53,608 bases of DNA from Cloacimonetes bacterium UBA6097 (GTDB taxonomy: Bacteria; Cloacimonadota; Cloacimonadia; Cloacimonadales; Cloacimonadaceae), in assembly GCA_002435865.1 (NCBI GenBank), contig DIWV01000007.1, forward strand, positions 1 through 53,608, given 5' to 3'. The notes under the pieces are model-generated. The model searched no databases. It saw only the letters and a program-made list of their open reading frames with translations, and was not told where the DNA came from. Below are positions 33,594 through 41,946 of this stretch, piece after piece. The position numbers and the translations under genes are program-made. Numbering within the stretch: position 1 is the stretch's first letter; each line of letters begins with the position of its first letter.

Positions 33594-34442
33594 TTATTTC
33601 TTATCTTTTATAAAAGTGCCGTTGTGATATTCTGCAAAGGCGGTTTTGAGTTCTGCATCAGTATTCATTACAATTGGTCCACCCCAGGCGATGGGTTCGT
33701 TCAGAGGTTTGCCGGAAATAAACAGGCAACGGAAAGAATAATCATTAGTTTTGATTGTGATGCTGTCGCCACTTTCAAACAAGGCGATTTGGGTGTTAGC
33801 AAGGATTTTATTATCTATAGTTGCTTCACCTTCAAAGACATAGATGAAGCAGTTGTCTTCCTGTCTGGTTTTCAAAACGAACTCAGAATTGGCAGGAACA
33901 AAAATGTCAAAATACTGGGGATTGGTGATTATATCCTTTACCGGACCGGTGGTATTGCCATAACTTCCACAGATTATCTTGAGCTTTACTCCTCCGGTTT
34001 CTTCTGCTGTTGGAATATCTTCTTTTTTAATATCCTGGTAGCGGGGAGCCATCATTTTGTGCGTAGAAGGCAGATTTGACCAAAGCTGGAAGCCATACAT
34101 CCTGCCTTTTTCATCGGGTTTGGGCATTTCCTGATGAATTATCCCTGAGCCTGCAGTCATCCATTGCACATCTCCTCCCCTGATTACACCGCTGTTACCC
34201 ATACTGTCGCCGTGTTCCGCGCTGCCTTCCAGCATATAGGTTATGGTCTCTATCCCGCGATGCGGATGCCATGGGAAGCCTTTTAAATAGAGTTCAGGCT
34301 TGTCATTACGGAAATCATCAAAGAGCAGGAATGGATCAAACTGTGGTATTTCATAATAGCCAAAAGCTCTTTTAAGATGCACTCCTGCACCTTCCAAAAC
34401 AGGTTGTGCAGTTAATATCGTCTTTATTCTTCTATCTTGCAT
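33594..34442 (-). CDS. Pirin-family protein
   Basis: A 282-residue two-domain cupin. The N-terminal cupin holds the metal site in FPWHPHRGIETITYMLEG (His-x-His) and HGDSMGNSG, plus SGIIHQEM with a further His and Glu. This set of three His and one Glu binds iron in pirins and quercetinases. The C-terminal cupin (EFVLKTRQEDNCFIYVFEGEA) lacks metal ligands, as is normal. Function in bacteria varies from quercetin 2,3-dioxygenase activity to redox sensing, and nothing here decides. ATG follows GAGGTAATT. It lies 70 bp downstream of the flavoprotein gene and may be read through from that operon. Confidence 0.92.
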   Translation of the reverse strand: MQDRRIKTILTAQPVLEGAGVHLKRAFGYYEIPQFDPFLLFDDFRNDKPELYLKGFPWHPHRGIETITYMLEGSAEHGDSMGNSGVIRGGDVQWMTAGSGIIHQEMPKPDEKGRMYGFQLWSNLPSTHKMMAPRYQDIKKEDIPTAEETGGVKLKIICGSYGNTTGPVKDIITNPQYFDIFVPANSEFVLKTRQEDNCFIYVFEGEATIDNKILANTQIALFESGDSITIKTNDYSFRCLFISGKPLNEPIAWGGPIVMNTDAELKTAFAEYHNGTFIKDKK

Positions 34443-34512
34443 AATTACCTCTTGAAGAACATTCTAATCAGATTGATTGAACTTACAAGAGTTAATTACG
34501 GATTAGATTGAG

Positions 34513-35715
34513 TTACGAAATTGCTGATATTCCCGCCAGAAACCCAGTACTGAAAGCAGCCTGGATATTAAAACCGCCTGTCGGCAGGGCATAATCCAAT
34601 ACTTCTCCGGCAATATAGAGACCTTGCACAATCCTGCTTTGCATGGTGGCAGGATTTACTTCTTTGAGAAGCACTCCTCCGGCTGTTGACATCGATGTCT
34701 CAAGGCTTTCCACCTGTTTGATAATAAAATCTCCTGCCTGCAGGAAATTGATGATTTTGTTGATTTCCTTCTTGCTCAAATCCCTGACCTGCGTATCGGC
34801 AAAAATACACAGATAATGCAATACAGAAGCAATGATAGCTTCGGTTAATGGTAATGCCTTCAAAGCATTAAGCACTATCTTGTGCCGGTTGTCCCGCAAG
34901 GCTTTGGGTACTGATGTTTCTGCATCAGGAACAAGGTGCAGACGGATAGTATCTCCTTTTTCCAGAAGGTAGGAATTGTTTAAAATTAAGGGTCCGGAAA
35001 GCCCCCGATGCGTAAATAGCACATCATCAGTGTCCTTGTGCCTGCCTGTCTTCGTGATAAAATCAGCTCTGATATTTTGCAGAGTACTGCCTGAGCATTG
35101 GCTGAAAGAATCCTGGCTTGAAGTTTCTACAGAAGCTAATGCAGGTTTGATTGGGTTTATTTTGTGTCCCAGCTTTTCAGCAAAGAAATATCCGTCGCCT
35201 GTGGAACCTGTCTGCTGCCAGCTGCTTCCACCACAGGCTATAAGCAGTTTAGTGCATTGGATCTCATCGTTATTGGTTTTAAGGATAAATCCGTTTTTAC
35301 TTTTCTTTATTTCCAATACCTGAGTGTCATAAACAATCTCTGCACCATTATGCATGGTTGTTTTGAGCAGGGCATCGCGGACATGTTCAGCCTTCCGCGA
35401 AGAGGGAAATACTTTACCGTCCTCACGGGCAAAGCTTTCACAACCTGCTTCCTCTAATAGATTGATAAAGAAATCGCTGTCATAGGTATAGATGGCAGAC
35501 TTCAGCCAGGGACCTGCCTTGCGGCAAGCCCTGATGAAATCTTCTTTGGATAGGGTATTTGTAAAATTGCATTGTCCTGTTCCGCTTAGAAGCAGTTTCT
35601 TACCGGCTTCCTGGTTTCTTTCCAGAATAACGGCACCTTTGCCATATGCAATAGCGGCAGCAAGTCCGGCAGGGCCGGCACCGATTATTACAAAGGGAAT
35701 AGCTGTTTTAATCAA
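34513..35715 (-). CDS. HI0933/BaiN-family FAD-dependent oxidoreductase
   Basis: A 400-residue cytoplasmic flavoprotein. The N-terminal Rossmann motif FVIIGAGPAGLAAAIAYG binds FAD, followed by ERNQEAGKKLLLSGTGQCNFTN, a signature of the HI0933 family. LLIACGGSSWQQTGSTGDGY is the second flavin contact, and the C-terminal GLYIAGEVLDYALPTGGFN closes the FAD site. BaiN in gut clostridia reduces bile-acid intermediates, but most family members have no assigned substrate. The TTG start overlaps the permease stop as TTGA, so translation is coupled to the ABC operon, an unusual pairing. Confidence 0.92.
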   Translation of the reverse strand: MIKTAIPFVIIGAGPAGLAAAIAYGKGAVILERNQEAGKKLLLSGTGQCNFTNTLSKEDFIRACRKAGPWLKSAIYTYDSDFFINLLEEAGCESFAREDGKVFPSSRKAEHVRDALLKTTMHNGAEIVYDTQVLEIKKSKNGFILKTNNDEIQCTKLLIACGGSSWQQTGSTGDGYFFAEKLGHKINPIKPALASVETSSQDSFSQCSGSTLQNIRADFITKTGRHKDTDDVLFTHRGLSGPLILNNSYLLEKGDTIRLHLVPDAETSVPKALRDNRHKIVLNALKALPLTEAIIASVLHYLCIFADTQVRDLSKKEINKIINFLQAGDFIIKQVESLETSMSTAGGVLLKEVNPATMQSRIVQGLYIAGEVLDYALPTGGFNIQAAFSTGFLAGISAIS

Positions 35716-36641
35716 AACTGGACTTCTCTTCTTTTATAAATGTAAGTTGCGATTACAAACATTACAGCGCAAAAGAAAAACTTAAACGCTATATCCCATG
35801 TGAATAAAGAACTCCAGATACTGGTCAGGAAATTTGGAGGTACTACAAAGGTGGAAAGGTTAGGTTCACTACCTGTTCTGATTGTTACGATTCCAAATTG
35901 CTGAGAAGTTGGCAGATATGCCTGAATTTTAAGTATTCCGGACATGATAAGCTTGAAAATGGCATTGGCAATGTAAGGAATCTTCCAGCCATAAATCTTG
36001 TTCAGGAATAAGGTAACCAACTGCAAAGCACCAATAACAGCTGATCCGAGACCAAAGGCATTATCTTTAAATATTGCAGATAGCATGAACAGGATTGAAC
36101 CCAAAACCATTATAGCTATAGAAAAATGCAGCCAGCTAAGAATCAGTCCATTCAGACTCATCCACCAGTTTACATTCATTGGAGTAAATAGCATCGCAAG
36201 GAAATTAGACAGGAACATATTCAGAACTCCGATTGCCAGAGCCAAAGCTATTAGTCCGCCAATGCCTGCAATAAAGCGTGATGCAGTTATCTTCCAGACA
36301 GAAACGGGCTGCGAACGGTGAAACAGCTCGCACTTGTGTTTGATATCCTGATTGAGTAAAGTAGAACTGATAATGCTCATGGCAATTACAAATATTATGC
36401 CCAGAAAGCCGAAAAACATTGCGCTCTGCATAACAAAAGACAGCATCTGGTGCAGATTATCATTTGCCAGTAAATCAAGCGGAATTCCGCTAATGCTCAT
36501 GTTTTTTGTTCCTGTGGCAGAAGCAAATAGGATTGAACCTGCCATAAAGACATACATCCCCAACACATACCAGATTGGTACCATCAGGCTTTTTCTGTTT
36601 GCTTGTAGATCTTTGATAACTAATGCTTTCAAGGTTTTCAT
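35712..36641 (-). CDS. ABC-2 type permease
   Basis: A 309-residue membrane protein with about six predicted membrane segments (residues 20-40, 70-90, 120-145, 165-190, 195-215 and 280-300). The loop LLNQDIKHKCELFHRSQPVS matches the ABC-2 permeases of YtrB/YtrC-type operons, which often respond to cell-envelope stress. Its ATG overlaps the ATPase stop (ATGA) and its own stop overlaps the flavoprotein start, giving an unbroken translational chain. The likely cargo is unknown; antibiotic or lipid export is typical for GntR-linked ABC pairs. Confidence 0.85.
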   Translation of the reverse strand: MKTLKALVIKDLQANRKSLMVPIWYVLGMYVFMAGSILFASATGTKNMSISGIPLDLLANDNLHQMLSFVMQSAMFFGFLGIIFVIAMSIISSTLLNQDIKHKCELFHRSQPVSVWKITASRFIAGIGGLIALALAIGVLNMFLSNFLAMLFTPMNVNWWMSLNGLILSWLHFSIAIMVLGSILFMLSAIFKDNAFGLGSAVIGALQLVTLFLNKIYGWKIPYIANAIFKLIMSGILKIQAYLPTSQQFGIVTIRTGSEPNLSTFVVPPNFLTSIWSSLFTWDIAFKFFFCAVMFVIATYIYKRREVQF

Positions 36642-37552
36642 TCAGCACCTCCTATCTTGGCAAGGAACAAATCTGCCAGTTGCGGTTCTCCGTATTCGGC
36701 ACTTGGAATATCCAGCTTTTCTTCCACCAAAGCGTGCACATAACCCAATCCTTCCCAAATCTGCAGAGGATTGTGTTTCCTTAGTTCATCGGCAAATTCT
36801 CTCGGGACTTTTATTTCCATGTATTTCTGCCTGAGTATATCAATATCTTCTGCCAGAATGATTCTGCCTTTGTCAATAAAGATAATATCCTGCAGGATAT
36901 GTTCAACTTCATTCACTTCGTGGGTGCTGATGAGAATGGTCTTGGTCTCATCATAAAACTCACCCAGGATAGTATTGAAAAATTCTTTGCGGAAAACGAT
37001 ATCCAGCCCGATGGTTGGTTCGTCCAAGAGCAGGAATTCCACATCCAGGGACAGTACCAGCAAGAGATAGAGCTTGGTTTTCATACCTTTGGACAAGGTT
37101 TTGACTCTTTGTTTGAGCGGCAGGTCGCTCTTTTCCAATAAACTGTCTGCCTTGCGGTCGTTCCAACTGGGATTGACTCCCCTTATGTAAGCAATAGTCT
37201 GTTTAACAGTGAGCCTGTCATCCAGTGCGCTGACATCCGGAATAAAGGCAACATTGCGGAAAATATTGCTGTCGTTATGTTCCAACCTTTTACCGTGATA
37301 ATGGATGTCTCCATGATACTTCAAAAAACCGAGCATACAGCGCATCAGGGTGCTTTTACCGGCACCGTTTTTACCCAAAAGACCTATTATTCTGCCTTTA
37401 GGGATGGTCAGGTTTACATCACTCAAAGCCTGAACCTTGCCGAAGTTTTTATTCAGATTGGTGATTTCCATAATATGATCAGGCTTTTCATCATGATTTG
37501 ACTGTATCTGTCTGTCCAAAGCTTCCAGAAAACCGTAACTGTTATTTTCCAT
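36638..37552 (-). CDS. ABC transporter ATPase, YtrB-like
   Basis: A 304-residue ATPase. Walker A is GLLGKNGAGKSTLMR, the signature is LSKGMKTKLYLLLVL (a variant typical of YtrB-type proteins), Walker B is EFLLLDEPTIGLDI and the switch His is in ISTHEVNEVE. A C-terminal extension follows residue 240. ATG 37552 is preceded by GAGGAGG at 6 nt and lies inside the end of the GntR gene. An internal ATG (MEITNLNKNFGKV) would remove a 27-residue leader that is not part of the fold. It partners with the permease that follows by ATGA overlap. Confidence 0.9.
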   Translation of the reverse strand: MENNSYGFLEALDRQIQSNHDEKPDHIMEITNLNKNFGKVQALSDVNLTIPKGRIIGLLGKNGAGKSTLMRCMLGFLKYHGDIHYHGKRLEHNDSNIFRNVAFIPDVSALDDRLTVKQTIAYIRGVNPSWNDRKADSLLEKSDLPLKQRVKTLSKGMKTKLYLLLVLSLDVEFLLLDEPTIGLDIVFRKEFFNTILGEFYDETKTILISTHEVNEVEHILQDIIFIDKGRIILAEDIDILRQKYMEIKVPREFADELRKHNPLQIWEGLGYVHALVEEKLDIPSAEYGEPQLADLFLAKIGGAE

Positions 37553-37988
37553 GTTTTTCCTCCTCAACGTAGGGGTAAGGTTTATCCTTACCCTCTTCCA
37601 GGGCAGGAGTAAATCCTGCCCCTACATTTTTATAGCTTTTTTCAATTAATTTTACTACTTCAGAAAGCTCAATATTAAGCTGCTTCGCTTTCTGGACAAA
37701 GTTTTTAACTTCAATATCAAGATATTCCTGCATGTGTTTTCTCCTTAATTTGGTTAAAGCATCTTCTGATACATAAAAGCCGATGCCTCTCTTTTTGTAT
37801 ATAATGCCCTCGTTGTCCAGTTCCTGTATCGCTTTAGATACGGTTAAAGGATTAATTGAATACTTAGCTGCCAGGCTGCGGATGGAATCCACACTTTCCT
37901 CAGCTTTAAGCGTGCCGTTTAATATGGCATCTTCAACTTCAGACTTGAGCTGAAGGTAAATCGGTATATTGTCGGCGAATTTCTTCAT
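37542..37988 (-). CDS. GntR-family (YtrA-like) transcriptional repressor
   Basis: A 148-residue regulator. The N-terminal winged helix-turn-helix (PIYLQLKSEVEDAILNG, SIRSLAAKYSINPLTVSKAI, GIIYKKRGIGFYVS) is followed by a short helical dimer region (residues 85-118), as in YtrA proteins. These normally repress their own ABC operon. The last 28 residues (NVGAGFTPALEEGKDKPYPY and on) are translated from a 57-bp double-hairpin repeat (37569-37625) whose length keeps the frame. The stop overlaps the ATPase start by 11 bp, and the ATPase ribosome binding site lies in this gene's last codons. Confidence 0.88.
   Translation of the reverse strand: MKKFADNIPIYLQLKSEVEDAILNGTLKAEESVDSIRSLAAKYSINPLTVSKAIQELDNEGIIYKKRGIGFYVSEDALTKLRRKHMQEYLDIEVKNFVQKAKQLNIELSEVVKLIEKSYKNVGAGFTPALEEGKDKPYPYVEEEKHGK
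37569..37625. repeat. Double-hairpin repeat inside the GntR gene
   Basis: Two hairpins, GGGTAAGG-TTTAT-CCTTACCC (37573-37593) and GGGCAGGA-GTAAA-TCCTGCCC (37601-37621), are enclosed by GTAGGGG / CCCCTAC. The total is 57 bp, or 19 codons, so insertion leaves the reading frame intact. It forms the C-terminal tail of the GntR protein. Confidence 0.8.
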
Positions 37989-38180
37989 TCCGCCCCCTTT
38001 GTCTTAGTGTCGTAGTCATGTAATACAGTATAGCAATTTCTGTCAAGGAAAAAAATCAGGGTGTTGTTATCTTCATATAAATTATGATAGTTAAGGAATC
38101 AAGAGATTTTGATTATTTATGTGATAGCAAAGGAATATCTAATTTCTTCCTTATTTAATCCATTGGATATGCACGGGAGA

Positions 38181-38240
38181 TGCTAGGGGTATCTAAGGGC
38201 AAACCCCTTAGATACCCCTTAGATCCCCCATCCATCTCTG
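38181..38240. repeat. Palindromic element with TGCTAGGGG arms, copy 2
   Basis: TGCTAGGGGTATCTAAGGG leads into a perfect 15-bp stem (AGGGGTATCTAAGGG / CCCTTAGATACCCCT) with a 5-nt loop. TAGATCCCCCATCCATCTC follows. Start and flank resemble 25701-25765 although the stem bases differ, so the stem may evolve by compensating changes. The rest of the 355-bp gap (37989-38343) holds only a promoter. Confidence 0.75.
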
Positions 38241-38280
38241 GTGGATCGAGTAAGGAATGAAAGTGGAATAAGCATTACTC

Positions 38281-38313
38281 TTGACACCAGATAACCTTTA
38301 CAGTATTTATAAT
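38281..38313 (+). promoter_or_regulatory. Putative promoter of the small lipoprotein gene
   Basis: TTGACA at 38281-38286 is followed by TATTTATAAT (38304-38313). The spacer is 17 bp to TATTTA or 21 bp to TATAAT. The start codon is 31 bp further on, with TGGAGGA before it. Confidence 0.55.
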
Positions 38314-38343
38314 CCTATAAGAAATTAAGAACCTGGAGGATAT

Positions 38344-38709
38344 ATGAGAACATATATTTTACTGTTTGCTTTAGTGGCAGTTTTACTGTTAGGATGCTCA
38401 TCTAATTCTACAACTTTGTATCTGCCTACGTTTAATACAGCGGGATGGAACTCATTTTATACGGGTGGGGACGGCAGTTCAACAGAGAATGCTATCATTA
38501 TCAATACAACCGATAATAAAAAAGTTGCTGATGCAGAGAGTCACTATCTGGAAAAGACTCTTGGAGCAAAGGGCATAACTGTAAGCGTTATTGGCAAGAC
38601 CCAATACCTGGTTGAAGGCAGAGTTTATGATTTGCTTAAGGTAGTGGAGAACAGGACTGACATAAAAGAATACCATTTCGATATTTCAATACCTGCAGGT
38701 AACAGGTAA
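38344..38709 (+). CDS. Small secreted lipoprotein, unknown function
   Basis: A 121-residue protein with a lipoprotein signal (AVLLLGCSSN; Cys19 would be lipidated). The mature part includes YTGGDGSSTENAIIINTTDN, then DAESHYLEKTLGAKGITVSV and a C-terminal ISIPAGNR. This pattern is seen in small lipoproteins of unknown function. TGGAGGA precedes the ATG at good spacing and a promoter lies upstream, so the gene is real. It is followed by a 200-bp repeat tract and then the AlkD-family gene. Confidence 0.8.
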   Translation: MRTYILLFALVAVLLLGCSSNSTTLYLPTFNTAGWNSFYTGGDGSSTENAIIINTTDNKKVADAESHYLEKTLGAKGITVSVIGKTQYLVEGRVYDLLKVVENRTDIKEYHFDISIPAGNR

Positions 38710-38713
38710 AAGA

Positions 38714-38895
38714 TTAAGGATCACGGAACACACAGAAAGTTTACAGTGTGTCATTCCAGCGAAGGCTGGAATCCAGCTAAATACTATAAGTAGCGTAGCA
38801 TTCCAATGCTGCGAACAGACTTTGTTTAACGCAGGTTCGGAGACCTGCGCTACTTAACACATACGCTGCAGGTTCGGAGACCTGCGCTACTTTTT
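38714..38895. repeat. Composite tract of short hairpin repeats
   Basis: The tract contains, in order: a diverged CACAGAAAG repeat; a hairpin TTCCAGC-GAAG-GCTGGAA (38754-38771); an AGCATT-CC-AATGCT hairpin (38797-38810); and two exact 25-bp copies of GCAGGTTCGGAGACCTGCGC plus TACTT (38831-38855 and 38868-38892, period 37 bp), each able to form a GCAGGT/ACCTGC stem. The last copy ends 7 bp before the ribosome binding site of the AlkD-family gene. Noncoding. Confidence 0.85.
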
Positions 38896-38912
38896 CAACA
38901 GGAGAAGTGCAT

Positions 38913-39644
38913 ATGCATATCAACGATGCAAAAATGTTTAAAAGTATCATGGAACTTGCCATTGAATACCTTTCCGCAAGGGCTAAACCGGAAAACGTAA
39001 TCAAGTATTCACGCTATTTCAGGGAAGGTTATGATGCCTGGGGTAATAATGATGCAGATATGCAGGGTGTTATTGCTTTGATTGAAGAGAAGTTTCCTGA
39101 CCTTACTTTACCTCAGATAGTGGAACTGGGTTCTCTTTTATTTAAACATGGTAAATATGAGATGGCAAGCATAGCCATCAGGCTAATCCTGAAACGTGGA
39201 AAAGAATATGACAAAGCTGCTTTTGCAGGTGTGAAGAACTGGTTTGACCATGGAGTCGGTAATTGGGGACACAGCGATTCCATGTGTTCGCAAATCACAC
39301 CAATCTTCATTACGAAGAATATTATTGATTATCATGAAATGGCAGACTGGATAACTTCTGACAGCAGATGGACACGCCGGGCTGTACCTGTTACGTTTCT
39401 TTGTATACGCAAAACAGAAAAGCCGGAAAACCTGATTAAGTTCATCGAACCGCTGATGCTGGATAAAGAAAGAGTTGTGCATCAGGGTACAGGCTGGTTT
39501 TTGCGTGAGCTCTGGAAAATCCATCCCAAACCCGTGGAAGATTTACTTTACAAATATCGTAATACTGCTGCCAGATTGATAATCCAATATGCCACAGAGA
39601 AAATGACTAAAGAACAGAAGGAACGCTTTCGTAAAGAAAAGTGA
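38913..39644 (+). CDS. DNA alkylation repair protein, AlkD family
   Basis: A 243-residue HEAT-like solenoid. The conserved order of the AlkD family is visible: YSRYFREGYDAWGNNDADM near the start, VKNWFDHGVGNWGHSDSMC (the N-W-x-x-x-D region), WITSDSRWTRRAVPVTF (the R-W-x-R-R-A helix) and HQGTGWFLRELWKIHP (the G-W-x-L-R-E segment). AlkD enzymes flip out and excise N3- and N7-alkylpurines. ATG 38913 is chosen over GTG 38907; AGGAG lies at 38900-38904. It is better conserved than the related protein at 7.2 kb. Confidence 0.82.
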   Translation: MHINDAKMFKSIMELAIEYLSARAKPENVIKYSRYFREGYDAWGNNDADMQGVIALIEEKFPDLTLPQIVELGSLLFKHGKYEMASIAIRLILKRGKEYDKAAFAGVKNWFDHGVGNWGHSDSMCSQITPIFITKNIIDYHEMADWITSDSRWTRRAVPVTFLCIRKTEKPENLIKFIEPLMLDKERVVHQGTGWFLRELWKIHPKPVEDLLYKYRNTAARLIIQYATEKMTKEQKERFRKEK

Positions 39645-39657
39645 CTTGAAAAGTCAT

Positions 39658-39710
39658 CCCGTACTTGGTACGGGAACCAGTTCCATAAATAACCACAGAA
39701 TACACAGAAA
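39658..39710. repeat. Short hairpin plus dispersed repeat after AlkD gene
   Basis: CCCGTAC-TTG-GTACGGG forms a 7-bp stem (39658-39674), and AACCACAGAATACACAGAAA (39691-39710) is identical to 15452-15471. A TGACTT-GAA-AAGTCA stem overlaps the preceding stop codon. Together these may terminate the AlkD transcript, but no T-run follows. Confidence 0.65.
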
Positions 39711-39790
39711 TAGCAGAAAACCCCGGGTGCTGGGACGAAAGGTTCTATTGCAATATACTTAACAAATTGATTATAACTTCAAATCGTAAA

Positions 39791-41623
39791 TTACTCTATC
39801 AGAAGCATTTTCTTTGTTATATTCGTACTTTTCCCTTGCATTTTGTACAAGTAAACACCGGGGCAGGCTTTTTTGCCATAATTATCTTTACCGTTCCATG
39901 TTAAAGTATGTTGTCCTGAAGTTTTTATTTCATTAACTAATGTCTTAACCAATTGTCCTTTGAGATTATAAATACTGATGTTCACAGGTTGACTTTCTTT
40001 AATGTCATAAGTGATAGTGGTTTCAGGATTAAACGGATTGGGGTAGTTATTGAGCAGTTTTGAGTATATATCGGTAGTTTCAGATTGAATATTGACACCA
40101 TTGGCAAAATGGAAGGTTGTTTTTGGCATCGACTGATAAGCTGAACTGACAACGGGTGGAGATGCAGGATTAATGTCATTATTATCACTTGTTACAAAAA
40201 GGGAACTAAACGGATCTCCAGGCAATGCTCCATAAAAAAGATTAGTAGCAGGGTAACTTGCATATGAACATTGTTTAAAAAACATTACAACCAGATTTTG
40301 CTCTGAATAAGAAAAGGGTGTATTCAAAGGGATACATATCACGTTATCTCCAGCCAGTAAATTAACAAAACCATCAAAGACCAGAGTAAGCTGGGTGGAC
40401 GGCAACCATGTAACTGGCAAGACATCAAAAGAAGTAGTGCCCATCCATATCTGGGTAGGCATGTTCAATACATTACGATTAAAATGATTATAATATGTAA
40501 CAGCTTTAATAGAACCAAAATAATTTACCAAAGAACCATGATATAGGACTTCTGATAGACTTGTAGGTTCAAATATTACTGTTGGATGCGCATTCATATT
40601 CGTTCCATTAGAAAGAGTGATTGGTGTGGTTGAATGGGGAAACACAGCCACACTGATGCTATCCGATGTGTTATTATTCGTTATAACATCGGTTTGGCTG
40701 ACAACTTCCCCATACAGAATATGGATTCCTGAATCTGAAGGGGTCCACGATAATGTCAAAGGGATTGTCTCATTAGCTGCTATAGTTGGCCCGGTTGTTG
40801 TTGCCAGAATATTTGAACCTTTCATTAAGTTAACTGTATAATTGCTTTCCGTAACAAAGCCATGATTATGTACTGATACCGTGAAGTTTCCTACCTCATT
40901 TTGATTAAGTGAAGGTGCACTATCTAGTGACACTACCCGAAGGTCATGCACCGGTAATGGTTCCGAAACAAAAATAAAAATTGTGCTTTCACCAGGGTAG
41001 GTGTTAATGTTGTTATAACTTATTGTACTTGATACAGTAATCGGAGAAACCATGTTAACACTCAAGAACCAACCTTGTCCTCCGGGAACCATATTAATAC
41101 CAATGCTTGCGCCTCCATATCCTGATACATAATTAGCAGGTCCATAACATAGATTTATTTGTCCATCTTCAAAAAGCTTAATCTGAAAATCGCACGAACT
41201 TTGTGAACTAGGTGGCCATGTAACATTTGTATATTGGACCGTAAAAACCCGATTGGGGGCAGCACCTGTCAGTAATGTCATTACTGTGCTGGTGGGAAAG
41301 TTATAATCCCAAAGGGCTGCGATTAGCGGAGCTGTGTAATATGCCCCCAGATTATTCACAGTGCTATTTACTGTAGTCATTCTAAAAGTAATGTATCCAC
41401 AACAGCTTATATTGACTTGAGTATAGACGTTTTCACCGTAATGGAAGGGAAACCCAATGTCAACAGAACCACTGATGCCAGCAGCAGGGATATTCACCAC
41501 GGTTCCATTGATGGGCACATAGGGCGCTGTGCCGGACATGAAAGTGTAATACTGATTGATATCAGCTGATAAATTTCCCCATATTGATAACAGAACTATC
41601 AGTAACAGTATTAATGGTTTCAA
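39791..41623 (-). CDS. Secreted protein with CARDB-like, MGHT-like modules and sorting domain
   Basis: A 610-residue exported protein with no recognisable catalytic motif. The TTG start is preceded by AAGGAG. After a signal peptide (residues 1-20), an N-terminal beta-rich domain (IGFPFHYGENVYTQVNISCC) is followed by a CARDB-type Ig domain (DLRVVSLDSAPSLNQNEVGN). Next comes a module (IWMGTTSFDVLPVTWLP...CIPLNTPFSYSEQNLVVMFF...DINPASPP) that matches the triplicated module of the giant M6 protease. The C-terminus has NYPNPFNPE and a FlgD-like fold (GVYLYKMQG...MLLIE), a type IX-like sorting signal. It is probably a cell-surface or released binding protein. Confidence 0.8.
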   Translation of the reverse strand: MKPLILLLIVLLSIWGNLSADINQYYTFMSGTAPYVPINGTVVNIPAAGISGSVDIGFPFHYGENVYTQVNISCCGYITFRMTTVNSTVNNLGAYYTAPLIAALWDYNFPTSTVMTLLTGAAPNRVFTVQYTNVTWPPSSQSSCDFQIKLFEDGQINLCYGPANYVSGYGGASIGINMVPGGQGWFLSVNMVSPITVSSTISYNNINTYPGESTIFIFVSEPLPVHDLRVVSLDSAPSLNQNEVGNFTVSVHNHGFVTESNYTVNLMKGSNILATTTGPTIAANETIPLTLSWTPSDSGIHILYGEVVSQTDVITNNNTSDSISVAVFPHSTTPITLSNGTNMNAHPTVIFEPTSLSEVLYHGSLVNYFGSIKAVTYYNHFNRNVLNMPTQIWMGTTSFDVLPVTWLPSTQLTLVFDGFVNLLAGDNVICIPLNTPFSYSEQNLVVMFFKQCSYASYPATNLFYGALPGDPFSSLFVTSDNNDINPASPPVVSSAYQSMPKTTFHFANGVNIQSETTDIYSKLLNNYPNPFNPETTITYDIKESQPVNISIYNLKGQLVKTLVNEIKTSGQHTLTWNGKDNYGKKACPGVYLYKMQGKSTNITKKMLLIE

Positions 41624-41946
41624 TTTAATCTCCTTGATTGTTGCAAATTACCCACTATGCATAAGCTAAAATTATTACCAATTATTATCCAGATTAAAAT
41701 TACGAACAAAACAATCGTGTTATATACGTTTATAGTGTCAAACAATATTTACTTGTTTTCTAGATGTTGTCTGTTCTGAAATATGAAGAGAAGTATAATA
41801 CTTAATTAATATGCTCAATGTAAGGTGATTTTAGTGATAGAATATCATTGTCTCTCTAACTTATGTTGATAATTCAATATTTTACTTGCCAACAACTTAC
41901 AAGTCGAAATTATGCAATTGAGTATCTTATTTGAATAGGAGACAAC
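41624..41946. other. Divergent intergenic region between two secreted-protein genes
   Basis: 323 bp, strongly AT-rich, upstream of both the minus-strand adhesin-like gene and the plus-strand metalloprotease. A minus-strand TTGACA is at 41736-41741, but I see no good -10 hexamer for it. No repeats, hairpins or small genes are visible. Confidence 0.4.

Noticed and set aside
38831..38892. Two exact 25-bp repeats 12 bp apart as a mini CRISPR
   Set aside because: Only two copies, a very short spacer that looks like part of the same repeat family, and internal hairpins typical of dispersed noncoding repeats.
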